From Poa pratensis (taxonomy: Eukaryota > Streptophyta > Magnoliopsida > Poales > Poaceae), in contig CAMZMU010000034.1 in assembly GCA_947311845.1 (NCBI GenBank), positions 89,154,407-89,218,406 of the forward strand: a DNA stretch of 64,000 nt, written 5' to 3'. Every line of letters starts with the position of its first letter. Positions within the stretch are counted from its first letter, which is position 1. The translations under genes and the position numbers were made by a program. The notes under the pieces are model-generated. The model worked only from the letters and a program-made list of their open reading frames with translations. It was not told where the DNA came from and ran no database searches. Of this stretch, positions 9,990 through 20,640 are shown piece after piece.

Positions 9990-10654
9990 AATTTATAGGC
10001 GTCGTTATATTTGCCGAGCGGGACACTCGGCGAAATGCACCACTCGGCGAAGGTTTGGCGCGGAACGAAATTATTTTTCCTGCCCACCATCTTTGCCGAG
10101 CGGGACACTCGGCGAAATTCACCACCCGGCGACGAAATGGCGCGAAACGAAATTATTTTTTCCGCCCACCATCTTTGCCGAGGGAGACACTCGGCGAAGG
10201 CGACCACCCCGCGACGAAATGGCGCGGAGCGTAATTTCGTTTCCCGCCCTATTCTTTGCCGAGTGCTGGCCACCGACAAACTCGGCAATGGGGCTCCAAT
10301 TTGCGCGGCAAACAAAAAAACTTTCGCGCACTTTCTTCGCCGAGCGCGAGATGCTCGGCGAAGGCCAGCTCCCGTCATGGCGCCCGTGGGTCCGACTGTC
10401 AGGTGCCACGTGGCCGTTCTTTTCGCCGAGACCTGAGCTTTGCCGAGTGTCTTTTTTGGTCGTTGCCGCGAAAATGGTCTTCACCGAGTGCTGGGCTCGT
10501 ATTGTCTCGGCGAAGTGCGTTTTTGCTGAGTGGTCACCGCTTCGCCGAGTTTGGATTGTCCTGCGTCGGCGTAGGCGTCTTCGCCGAGTTGCCCCCGCGT
10601 TTTAGCACTCGGCGACGCCGAGACCACTCGGCGGAGAGTCATTTTCCCGTAGTG
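9990..10654. repeat. right subterminal repeat array of the CACTA element
   Basis: Motifs TTTGCCGAG, CTCGGCGAA and TTCGCCGAGT recur every 20-50 bp in both orientations up to the terminal repeat. The arrangement matches TNPA-type binding arrays. A smaller cluster also lies at 6745-6780 inside the element. Confidence 0.8.
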
Positions 10655-11292
10655 ATGCGCGCCGTCATGTTCTCGTGGCTGGCGCACGGCCACATTAACT
10701 CCTTCCTCGAGCTGACAAGAGCCTCACCACTTCGATCTCTGACGTCCAAGTCGTCGTCCACCTCGTCTCCATGCCGGCCAACCTCGCGCCCCTCTGCGCG
10801 CGACCAGACGGATAAGATCAAGCTCGTGGAGCTCCTACCTCTTGGCGCTCCCGGACCTCCTGCCCGCGCTGCAAACCACCAAGCGACTCCCGACCGGCCT
10901 GATGGCGTTTTTCAAGCGTGCATGTGACCTCGCCGTTCAAGCGTGCCTGTGACCTCGCCGCGCTAGCCTCGTCAATACATCTTCGCCCAGTCGACGTCAA
11001 CGTCTCGCGCGGTAAAAGCGAAGCGGCACAAACTATGGCTGCAAAGGGGCAGTCTTTCGTGATCCTTGATTTTTCTACGAGACCATGGCTGCCAAGACGA
11101 TAGGGCGGCGGCGGCCTGGAACAGATCGAGGCGTGTGTTGTCTGTCTCGTGGCGGACGTTTAAGAGCGGCCGGCCGGCCGTGCACTCAGCGATGGATAAG
11201 CGTATATGTCTGTCCAGGACCCATCGTGCAAGATGTATTGTTGCCGGACCCGGGTTGCACACAGATCGGGGGAGGTGTTCCCATGGCCGCGT
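10655..11292 (+). pseudogene. UDP-glycosyltransferase fragment, copy 1 (downstream of the CACTA insertion)
   Basis: Right after the CACTA element the sequence encodes the N-terminal lobe of a plant family-1 glycosyltransferase: MFSWLAHGHINSFLEL, the conserved start that holds the catalytic histidine. In other frames follow LVSMPANLAPLCA, IKLVELLP and a segment with FKRACDLAA. The reading frame shifts at least twice, a 27-bp stretch around FKRACDL is repeated in tandem, and similarity stops near 11110, far short of a full enzyme of about 470 residues. The PSPG sugar-donor motif is absent. This is the same fragment as 15644-16298, so it was already broken before duplication. Confidence 0.75.
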
Positions 11293-11465
11293 AAAATAAT
11301 CGGACAAAAATGTTAAAGGGTTGAAGTGTGCGGAATTTACCTGATTCAGTACAGCGATCTTGAGAGAGTCCCGGTAAATAGAAAGAGAAGATTAATAATC
11401 ATTCTCAACGATAGATCAAATGTATCATCATTATTACCGTCGTCACTACATCTATAGAGCATTCA
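11293..11465 (+). repeat. duplicated unit, copy 2, left part
   Basis: It matches 1901-2064 with a few changes (a 4-bp AAAG deletion and single substitutions), then is interrupted by the non-LTR insertion at 11466 and continues at 15012. Confidence 0.85.
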
Positions 11466-11663
11466 TAAACTCTTTTCTTCTATACTACTATTAAAAGAGC
11501 AAACATGTGCGGGATACATTAAATTTATGCCGTTCAATAACCGATCAACGCTCCAGATCGCTCCAATGTTTGACAACTCAACACATCTTTTCGTTTTCGT
11601 GAAAATTACATGGATTTGCCACCGCTTATTAAAAGAAACGGTTTGTTAATCTAAAAAAGGCCA

Positions 11664-12235
11664 GGTCACGGCGGACCTTCTCAACCACGGCCGAGTGTGT
11701 CATGGCCACGTAGGTGAACCATGACAGTGCGTCGCCATTGTCTCCTGCCGACCATCACGAAGTTGAGCACCACGTCACGGAGGCCCTTGTCGTCCCCGAA
11801 CAGGCTGCCGCCGTCGACCTTCTCAACCACGGCGGGGTGTGTCATGGCCATCTAGGTGAACCATGACAGTGCGTCGCCGTCGTCTCCCGTCCGACGATCA
11901 CGAAGTTGAGCACCACGTCGCGGAGGCCCTTGTCCTCCCCGAACAGGCTGCCGCCGTCGTCGCCACAAGCCTCACCCAGCTCGATGAACCGCGACAGTGA
12001 ACCATGACAATGTCGTCGTGTCCGGCGATCACAAAGTTGAGCACCACGTCGCGGAGGCCCTTGTTGTCCCCGAACAGGCTGCCGCCGCCAGCCTCACCCA
12101 GTTCGATGGACCGCGACGGTGAATCATGACAGTGTCGTCCCCGTACGTCGTGTCCCGCCCGGTGGTCACCACGTGGCGGAGGCCCTTGTCGTCCCCGAAC
12201 AGGCTGCCGCCGTCGTCACTGCCAGCTTAGGTACG
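11664..12235 (-). pseudogene. tandemly repeated cytochrome P450 fragments (CYP704/CYP86-like)
   Basis: On the minus strand, about four copies of a roughly 130-bp block encode pieces of the P450 I-helix region: GGSLFGDDKGLRDVVLNFVI followed by AG(H)D, and further on WFTYVAMTH. This matches the clan that includes CYP704 and CYP86, where LRDIVLNFVIAGRDTTA precedes the oxygen-binding threonine; here the D-T-T part is lost or altered. GGAGGCCCTTGTCGTCCCCG or a close variant starts near 11787, 11920, 12053 and 12179. The copies differ by small deletions and frameshifts, and heme-binding residues are absent. The captured piece was probably amplified after capture. Confidence 0.65.
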
Positions 12236-13399
12236 CGCGACGAGAAAACTTGGCCAGGACTTGATCTGTATCCATAGCAAACTCACGAGTAGAGAAAACT
12301 TTTGGCTAGGGCTTGATCGGTTTCCGTAGCAAACCCGGCTCTACGCGAGTAGCTCATCTCCTTACTTGTTTTTCCCACGCCTTCGTAGACGACGCCTGAA
12401 CTATGCCCGCATGACCCCGCCGCTGCAGGGCACAGTGCACTGGACACCCCCACCCTGCCGACCATCTTAGCCCGCACGCCGCAGCTCTGCACTGGAAGAC
12501 CCCGCCCTGCCCGGCTCTGCACTGAAGTGGCCGCTGCACCTGCCGTCCGTCTTCACCCATGGCACAAATTGATAAGCCTGATGAGCTACTACTATGGCAT
12601 CTTATCAGTTCTTCGCTGCTTAATTGGTCCAGTATATTGTATTAAGATGAACTGACTGATACAGATCTTCTACCAGTTGGTCCAGTGTATTGTATTAAAA
12701 TCACTTGACTGTATTGTATCAAGATTCAGTTGGTCCAGTGCAGATACAGATCTTCTACTTATTGTCTCTTAACTCTCGATTTGTTTTATAGAAGTACTAG
12801 GATTTGTGTGTGTAAAAATACATCATTAAGTTTGATTATCTTGTACAACAGTAGAAAGAAGACTATTTTATTTATTTTTGTTTGAAAGGTAAAAAATACA
12901 CAAACTTTTGTATTGAAAAAGAATATGTACAGAGACAAGAAAGCAAATAAACAAATGAAAAGGGCTATCCAGCTATCAAGTCATGTAGATCAAGGTATTC
13001 TATTCTCTTAGCTCGATGAAAAAGACCATCTCCATCAGCTCCTTAAAGATTCTCCCGTATTTGTAGAGGTTTGGTTGAAATCCTTTGCTATGAAGTAATT
13101 TCTCAAGCACCGGATACTACAGACATAAGGCACATAGTATGCAATAATTTCCATATGAAAATGCACAGCCAACAAATTCTTAATGTTAGTGTGAACAAAA
13201 TATGTGACTATAATCTAGAGTAGGGCGGACACTGTAACAAATCTGTTTGTTGAGATTTTGTTCTTGTTGTCATCCCTGTGCAGGCCAATTAATCTCTCAA
13301 TACTGATTACTGTGCACGCAAAAAGCTATAGAAACTATACATGGTATATTGTTCTAATTGTATATGGTCGTGTACTCTTCTGATTGGCACATGGTAATT

Positions 13400-14140
13400 T
13401 AATCATGTAATGTACTGCTACTTTCAGTGTCTTCCACATGGATATAAGAAAGAGGGTGACAGGAAATAATTGGTGAGTAATCTTCTGTTACCATAATTTC
13501 CCCTTATCTCATGTTTTAATGGAAGAACCCAATACTGAAGACAATATGGAGCTTGACTTAGATAGTCCACTGGTTAGCAAGGAAGTTCAGTTCTTAATAG
13601 GATCTGAGTGTAACCATGATTGTTGGAGTAGAGAATGTTCCCCTATGGAAACAGGAGCACCTGTGCCTTGTACTGATTTTGGCAATTTAAAAGAAGTCAC
13701 AATTGAATGTCAGACAAACAGATGGTTCTTTAGCGGTTGAAGAATTGTCAATTCATGTGTATAAGCTATGTTTGCCATGCTACTAGGTTTTACAGAATCC
13801 TTATCTAATATATCCATTTATGCTTCTACAATTTGCAAGGAGGTGGAATTTCTTAGGCATGTTTTTGTATAGCTAATATATATGAGAAAGACAGAATTTT
13901 GATATGCAAATGTATTTGTAGGTATGGCTCCAGATGTTCAACAAACTATGCATCTTGGATTTCAGGAACCACATTCTTCACAGTTACATCGGGGGCTCTC
14001 TTATGGGCGGTTACTATGAGTCCAAATGGTTACACAGAATTGATGCATACCAAAGGGACGCAAATTCAATAGGAATGAGACATATTCTTATAGTCGAAAC
14101 CAATTTCCTCGCAGCAGGTTCACTGACCTAATTATCGGGT
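13400..14140 (+). pseudogene. unidentified exon-like fragments captured by the Helitron
   Basis: A 73-residue open frame starts at ATG 13519 (acidic, MELDLDSPLVSKE) and ends at TGA 13738-13740. Another open stretch at 13934-14131 follows TTGTAGGTATGG, which resembles a splice acceptor region. AT-rich, intron-like sequence separates them. The pattern looks like exons of a host gene with partial introns. I do not recognise the protein. Confidence 0.3.
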
Positions 14141-14918
14141 AAAATGATAGGTGACATCATTTCTTTTAGTTCACATATGTATGTGTTCTACATTCCTCCT
14201 ACCAATGTTTGACATATTCAGGTGTGGATGCTATTGTCGGCTGGTATGTCTTATTATTTGTTCTTACTCACATGTTGCTCATCTCTTTCTGATACTGCTC
14301 ATTTCTCCTTTTCTATATTTTAGTACGTGCGTGTTATGCGGCAGCTAAACCTGGCCCGGTTATGAACTAGAAGCTTCCCCACAGATAGCTTTATGATCTG
14401 TACAATTTCTTACAACCTATAGGAATTCTTGGTTTCTTTTTTTTTCGCGAGTCTTGCTGTTTATTTTTATGTTATATTATTCCGGTAATGAAATTTATGA
14501 CAGACTGATCGCAAAAATAATGATAGTAGAATACATATCTGAAACACGTGTGTATATTTAGCTTCCATTATTATACTATATTCAGTCTGAATTACTAGAA
14601 TGATGAGCCATTGGTTTCTCAAGATAGTAATCAGGGCTACTATCGTTCAAGTAACTTGATAAGCTTAACCGGAAACTAAGATATATCTCATATGTTATTG
14701 AATTCGGTCACATATGATTATTGTGATTGTTTTGCTTAGATGAGATCGTTCTCATGTGTATTCGTTTTCTTATTGCTGGCATATATGCTTGCATTTACTG
14801 GCACGCGCAACAGGTTAAAACTACGTAAAAACTAACTCATTAAAAAGAGAAATGACATTCAAAAGAATGTATGTTGTGTTATATTTGGAGACGTGCGTTG
14901 CACGTGCAAAGCAACTAG

Positions 14919-14996
14919 TTATATATAAAAAAACGGATGTGTGCATCGTCCTCGATGCAGAGGCCGGGGCCGCAAGCTCCTTTATCTAAAAAAAAA
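14919..14996 (+). repeat. 3' tail of the non-LTR element
   Basis: The sequence TGTGTGCATCGTCCTCGATG followed by CAGAGGCCGGGGCC and an A-run resembles grass LINE 3' ends, and directly precedes the right copy of the 15-bp target duplication. Confidence 0.6.
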
Positions 14997-16298
14997 TCTA
15001 TAGAGCATTCACTTTGGTCTTTAGACATTCGGACCCGGGGGCACGCCGCCTCAACATCTGCAACGACATTCGACCATGCTCCGACCCACTGCATGAAATT
15101 TCATCATCTTCAGCTTGGCCGAGACCTGGCAAATCCAGGAGATATCTGAGACGAAACAATGCAAGTCCTGCTGAAGCTAGCTATCGCTGCTGCCACCACT
15201 GGAGCATGGCATCAGCTTCGTTAGTGCAGAACTCGTGAAATCGCTAAACCTGTTCATTGTTCAGCAAACCAAGGAGGCAATTCTACACCTGAGATTTCAC
15301 GGTGTCCCTGGCATATCGGCGTCGAAGCCTCGAAGGCCAGCAACTGCGGTCGTTTTCGGTGAGCATGTACTCCATCGTGTGGCCGAACGCCGAGAGGAAG
15401 ATGGCGATGGCCGCGCGGGATCAAACGGGCGGAGGCGCGCGAGGACGCAGTCATACCGGGCGCCGCCAAAGCACAGCTCGTGCGCGATGCTTTTTTTTGC
15501 TCTGCACATACCATACCTCGAGAAGCTCATAACCGCCACACGCAGATCACACTATGTAATCCTTAGTTGGGCACTGATAGCTGCACTGTACCGGTAACTC
15601 CCCCAACTCTTCGACCGACCGCCCGCCCGACCGATCAATCACCATGGCTGGCGCAGGTAGAGCGTGAGGGCATGCGCGCCGTCATGTTCTCGTGGCTGGC
15701 GCAAGGCCACATTAACTCCTTCCTCGAGCTGGCCAAGAGCCTCACCACTTCGATCTCTGACGTCCAAGTCGTCGTCCACCTCGTCTCCATGCCGGCCAAC
15801 CTCGCGCCCCTCTGCGCGCGACCAGATGGATAAGATCAAGCTCGTGGAGCTCCTACCTCCTAGCGCTCCCGGACCTCCTGCCCGCGCTGCAAACCACCAA
15901 GCGACTCCCGACCGGCCTGATGGCGTTTTTCAAGCGTGCCTGTGACCTTGCCGTTCAAGCGTGCCTGTGACCTCGCCGCGCTAGCCTCGTCAATACATCT
16001 TCGCCCAGTCGACGTCGACGTCTCGCGTGGTAAAAGCGAAGCGGCACAAACTATGGCTACAAAGGGGCAGTCTTTCGTGATCCTTGATTTTTCTACGAGA
16101 CCATGGCTGCCAAGACGATAGGGCGGCGGCGGCCTGGAACAGATCGAGGCATGTGTTGTCTGTCTCGTGGCGGACGTTTATGAGCGGCCGGCCGGCCGTG
16201 CACTCAGCGATGGATAAGCGTATATGACCCATCGTGCAAGATGTATTGTTGCCGGACCCGGGTTGCACACAGATCAGGGGAGGTGTTCCCATGGCCGC
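14997..16298 (+). repeat. duplicated unit, copy 2, right part
   Basis: It matches 2050-2870 joined to 10655-11290. It lacks both the 119-bp fold-back MITE and the CACTA element of copy 1, so it serves as the empty-site reference for both insertions. It ends where the outer Gypsy element begins, after GCCGC. Confidence 0.85.
15644..16298 (+). pseudogene. UDP-glycosyltransferase fragment, copy 2
   Basis: An ATG at 15643-15645 opens a short peptide that ends at TGA after seven codons. In another frame an ATG at 15672 starts MRAVMFSWLAQGHINSFLEL, with the glycosyltransferase N-terminal motif including the catalytic histidine (WLAQGHI). That frame stops near 15833 and homology continues in other frames (IKLVELLP, FKRACDLAA). 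Only the N-terminal lobe is present and no PSPG box occurs. With copy 1 it shows that the gene was already truncated and frameshifted when the unit duplicated. Confidence 0.75.
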
Positions 16299-19121
16299 TG
16301 TAACAGCCCGAAGTGGAAACCCTAAAAACCCGTGTAAAATTTTCGCTTTTGTGTTCCTTGCATCACGGCATCCTTGCATCAAGTGTAACAATTGGAACCT
16401 TTAACTTGTCACTAGGGAATTGTGCTAGGGAAGTGTTGATGTTGCTAGGGAATTGTGGTTGTTGCTAGGGAATTGTGGAGGTGTGACAACATCTAAAAAC
16501 CAAATTGCCAAATTTGCTTCAACCAATTTCAAAACAACAAAGGCACTCAATCTTGCAAAATAAAATTACTTTGACACCTCCTATTTGTCAAGGAAGTTCC
16601 AAGAGCTCCAAAATAATATTTTGCATTTGCTCCAAATTGTTAAAGGAGCAACATCTTTGAATTTAGCAAAAATGCCCTATCCACCTTTCTAACAAAAGGA
16701 GTTCAAAACATTTTTATTTGGAGGCGCCAATTTTTGTGGAGCTTCCTCATGGTACAAAAAGGCCACCCAAATTATTTCATAATTTTTGAAAATGTTTTGG
16801 TGCCTAAATTAAATCACTGAAGCTGCTGGTTTTAAAAGGTTTTATAAATTAAAAGGAGAAAGGACCAAATTGTGATGAACACAGTTTCTCCAGGGGGGTT
16901 TTCGCGAAACGTTGTCTCTCTCCTCGCCACTATCGCCATGCCGTCGCCGTGGCCACGCCCACGCTGCCCACCGCGCCGGGGCCCCCTCTGCCCTGCCTTC
17001 CGCGACGAGGAGAACGCTCCCACGACACCACGACCACACCTGCTCCCCGTCCCCACTCGCCCTGCTTCCTTTTCTCTCCCTCTGCGGTTCCCCACCATGG
17101 CCGCACCGAGCTCGCCGTCTCCGCCGCCGCGCCGTTGATTGAGAGCTCCCCGGGTAATTCCGAGACCACCACCAGCTTCGCCTCGTCGTCTTCTTCTTCT
17201 CCACCCACGGAATCGAGCCGGAGTTTCCGGAATCGCCATCGCCGCCCCGTTCCTCTCCGAGCACGGCCGCCGCCTCGCACGGGCGATTTCGCCGTCTCCG
17301 TCCATCCCCGCTCCTCCGAGCCTCCCCACGCCGTCCAGGGTGAGCTCCTGAACCACCCCTGCCCTCCTCGCGTTCGAATCGTGGGCCGAGGTTCGATCTC
17401 CGCGCTGCAGCTCGCCGTAGCCCGCCGTGCTCGTTCACCGGATATTCCGGGTCGTTTTCGAACCGGAAATTCCGATGGGAACCAGTGCGTGTTGCGTTTT
17501 CTTCCTTAGCCGAATCTCGAACCTGGCTGATGATCGGATAATCCGAGCTTGAAAGGATCGGAATTTCCGAAGTGAGCCAGTGCTGTTTTCTTCTCTGGTC
17601 CTTAGCCAAAAATGGGAGGGAGCAAATCGTTCGGATTCTCCGATGTAGGGAAATTCGGAGTTTCCGATTGGTTCCAGTACCAAAGTTGTACTGTTCCTTT
17701 TTATTTCCTCCTATTTCTGGTTAAGTGTTAATAATGTGTTGGATTTAAATAATCACCAGGTATATTTTAAAAGAGGAAATAAAATGTATTAACTTGTAAT
17801 TCTTCGGAGCATCCTAAAATGCGTGTAATTTACCCGAATGTCCGGAAATGTGTGAACCAACCGTTTAAATGGTTGACATGTTTATTAAATCTACGATACC
17901 TTGCATTGCATCATCTGATCATAACATCTTATATCCAAGTGCAACATAGGGTTCCACCTTCCTTAATCAACAAATAAAGTTCGTTCATGACCTAATTTCA
18001 CGGGATATCCGGGATGCGCCCCTCTAAGCACCCGAACTCCGTTTAATCGGAATAGTTGCCTCATCCCCCTCCCGGGGATTTAAAATGTCATGTCATCATG
18101 TGCTTGCGCATTGCACCGATGTTATCCGTGGTTTTGATTGTCCCTCTCCGGTATTGTCTGTGCATCGGTAGATCAAGGAGGGGAAGTGCCCCCACCGTAT
18201 CGTGAAGAGCCGTACTACCAGCACGCTGATCCAGGCAAGCGTAATCCCCCCTCTGAGCATATCTTATCCTATGTTTCCGCAAATATTTTCTCCACTATAA
18301 TATTGCATGCGGTTCTAAATGTCAATTTTCAGGGATTAGAGTATCCTATAGTTGCATTAAGTTTCCGATGCCAATACCTGTTTTCCCTCCTATTATCCAT
18401 AGAATTGTTTTGTGGCCTGAGATACTTACTATGCTATATTGATGCTTAGCCATGCTTAGTAAATTGCATAGCTATACGATGGATGGTTTTGTGGTGGAAA
18501 CAGGTGATGAGATAAATGGTTGTTGGTGGAGGAAATTCTGGTGACGGATAATAAAATGCTAAAAGGTGGGGATGAGAGGCCACTGTGGTTGTGGTGTTTT
18601 GTCTCGTTCTCGCCGCCTAGGAGCGAGTTCTATACCTCTTGAACCAAGACTGAGCGTGCAACCATGCGTGAGGCCTATGCATTTGCAGGAACCCTCATAG
18701 ACTAAATAACTCGGGCGGGGCTAGCCAGGGTCCTCTAGTTCGGGCTTCCATTTGCGCGTGCGTGATGATGGTGGGATGAACTGAGATGAGGATGATGGTA
18801 TTAGGAAAATGAGTGGCCACGGGGCAGGGTGTGTGATCCACTGCTCTGTCCTCACTGATGATCCTGGGTTAGTCCTTAACGAGGGAGAAGTCGACACCGC
18901 TCCCACCCAGCCGGCTTTCCAAGGAAGAGAGCTAATGATCAGGTAATGGGCCGGACGGTACGCGTGGCAAACATTTGTACACCCCTGCAGGGTTAAATCT
19001 TTTCGAAAAGCCGTGTCCGCGGTTATGGACGACTTGGGAAGTGAAGTAAGATCATAGAATAACTTCAACGGAATGATTAAAAACTGGGTACTAGAGGTAC
19101 CACTCACAATGCAAGGTGAGC
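16299..19121 (+). repeat. outer element 5' LTR, left part
   Basis: It matches 33720-36534 of the 3' LTR nearly base for base. It contains a GC-rich stretch (about 16915-17420) that opens long chance frames on both strands but does not resemble a known protein. The LTR is interrupted after GGTGAGC at 19121. Confidence 0.92.
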
Positions 19122-20621
19122 TGATGACCCACAAGTATAGGGGGTGTATCGTAGTACTTTCGATAAATAAGAGTGTCGAACCCAACGAGGAGCAGAAGGT
19201 GTTGACAAGCGGTTTTGATGAAGGATTCACTGTAAATGCTCACAGACAAGTTTTTAGGAGTTTTTGATATGACAGATAAATAAAGTACAAGTAAATAAAA
19301 TGCAGTAATAATAGTTGCAGCGAGTGGCCCAATCCTTTCTACAGCAAAGGACAAGCCGGTTGTTGTACTTATAATGACCAAACGTTCTTGAGGACACACG
19401 GGAATATTGTCAAGTGCTTTCGCTTCATATAGTTGATTAATCTTCATTGTTTTGATAAGTGTTGTGTGGGTGAACCTATGCTAATGCACCGCCCTTCCTA
19501 GGACTAATACATACTTGTGATTATACCCCTTGCAAGCATCCGCAAATACAAGAAAGTAATTAAGATAAACTAACCACAGCCTTAAACTTTGAGATCCTGC
19601 TATCCCTCATGCATCGATATACCAACGGGTGTTCAGGTTTCTGTCACTCCGGCAACCCCACAATTGGCAAACGAATACACAATGCATTCCCCTAGGCCCA
19701 TAAAGGTGAAGTATCATGTAGTCGACGTTCACATGACACCACTAGAAGAATAACACCACAACTTAAGCATCAAACCATTAAATATTACTCAACATAGTTC
19801 ACTACTAACATCAAGACTTCTCCCATGTCCTCAAGAACTAAACGAACTACTCACAAGACATCATACGGAACATGATCAGAGGTGATATGATGATGAATAA
19901 CAATCTGAACATAAACCTTAGTCCAATGGTTTCACCCAATAGCATCAATAACAAGAGTAATCAACACCGGGAGAGTTTCCCCTATGAAATAGACAAGATT
20001 CAGCCCTAGATGTTACAGCGGAGACGGGGTGCAGCGGCGGTGATGATGGTGTTGGCGGTGGAGATGATGATGATGATCCCGATGAAGTCCAGCTCGATGA
20101 CGGTGATGATGGCGACGATTTCCCCCTCCGGGAGGGAATTTCCCCCGGCAGATTTCTTCCTGCAGGGGAGCTTTTCGCTCTCTGGTGTTTTCCGCCTCGT
20201 GGAGGCGGCGGAATATTTCGATGGCCGTCCCTGTGTGTTAGGGTTCCGAGGGGGTCAAGTACGCGAAGGGGGAACGGCTGAGGTGGGCCAGGGCCCCCAA
20301 ACCACCTGGCGGCGCGGCAGGGGGCCCCCGCGCCAGGGTGAGGAGGGCCCACCTGGCCCTCTCAGCTCCCCTTTTGGCCTCCTCCATCTTCTGGTAAAAT
20401 AGGAACTTCCATATGTCTCCTTCGATTTATTGATCTTCAGAAATAGTGCATCTCGACGGTGCTTTTTCCAGCAGAATCCTGACTCCGGTGTCCAATTCTC
20501 CATTATTCATCAAACATGCAAAATAGGTAAAATAACATAAGTAACACTTCTAAATATGAAATATATCGATGAATAGCAGTAAATTATGATATAAAATAGT
20601 GATGCAAAATGGACGTATCAA
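19122..20621 (-). repeat. inner element 3' LTR
   Basis: On the minus strand it starts TGATACGTCCATTTTGCATC and ends GGGTCATCA, giving the TG...CA ends of an LTR, 1500 bp long. No second copy is present in the window. Confidence 0.85.
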
Positions 20622-20640
20622 CCCCCCCAAGCTTAGACCT
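20622..20640 (-). other. polypurine tract of the inner element
   Basis: On the minus strand AAGCTTGGGGGGGT directly precedes the LTR start. A similar AAGCTTGGGGGAGTG lies near 22390-22404 upstream of the extra frame, perhaps a second central tract. Confidence 0.7.

Larger units (their letters stand above)
2871..10654 (-). mobile_element. CACTA (En/Spm) transposon, transposase-deficient
   Basis: The right end, read inward on the minus strand, begins CACTACGGGAAAATGACTCT. The left end begins CACGGGAAAATGACTCTC and has lost four bases of the terminal motif. The terminal inverted repeats extend about 30 bp. The flanking 3-bp duplication ATG (2868-2870 and 10655-10657) is present once in the empty site of unit copy 2. 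Subterminal CTCGGCGAA repeats occur at both ends. The element keeps an accessory gene with a plant Transposase_24-like domain (3382-5918, minus strand), a 353-bp tandem array, a captured gene fragment and a cluster of hairpins. No TNP2-type transposase (DDE) gene is visible, so movement would need a partner element. Confidence 0.9.
11479..14918 (+). mobile_element. non-autonomous Helitron with captured gene fragments
   Basis: The left end TCTATACTACTATTAAAAGA is the usual 5' start of grass Helitrons. The right end has the hairpin ACGTGC-GTT-GCACGT (14891-14905), nine bases, then CTAG (14915-14918) followed by T. No Rep/helicase gene is visible in 3.4 kb. The interior holds tandem P450 fragments (11664-12235) and other exon-like pieces. 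The base before the left end is T instead of the expected A, so the exact start may be off by a few bases. Confidence 0.75.
11466..14996 (+). mobile_element. non-LTR retrotransposon tail with 15-bp target duplication, carrying a Helitron
   Basis: The 15-bp sequence TCTATAGAGCATTCA occurs at 11451-11465 and at 14997-15011, and once at the matching place of unit copy 1. The inserted DNA ends in an A-run (14988-14996) after GATGCAGAGGCCGGGG, a motif common near the 3' ends of grass L1-like elements. Target duplication plus poly(A) identify target-primed retrotransposition. Apart from about 80 bp of tail and a few bases at the left, the insert consists of the Helitron at 11479-14918. Confidence 0.75.

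Noticed and set aside
16842..17609. Long overlapping open frames on both strands in the outer LTR
   Set aside because: The same frames recur in the 3' LTR with shifts, and the region is just GC-rich. No conserved motif is visible, and frames stay open in several phases.
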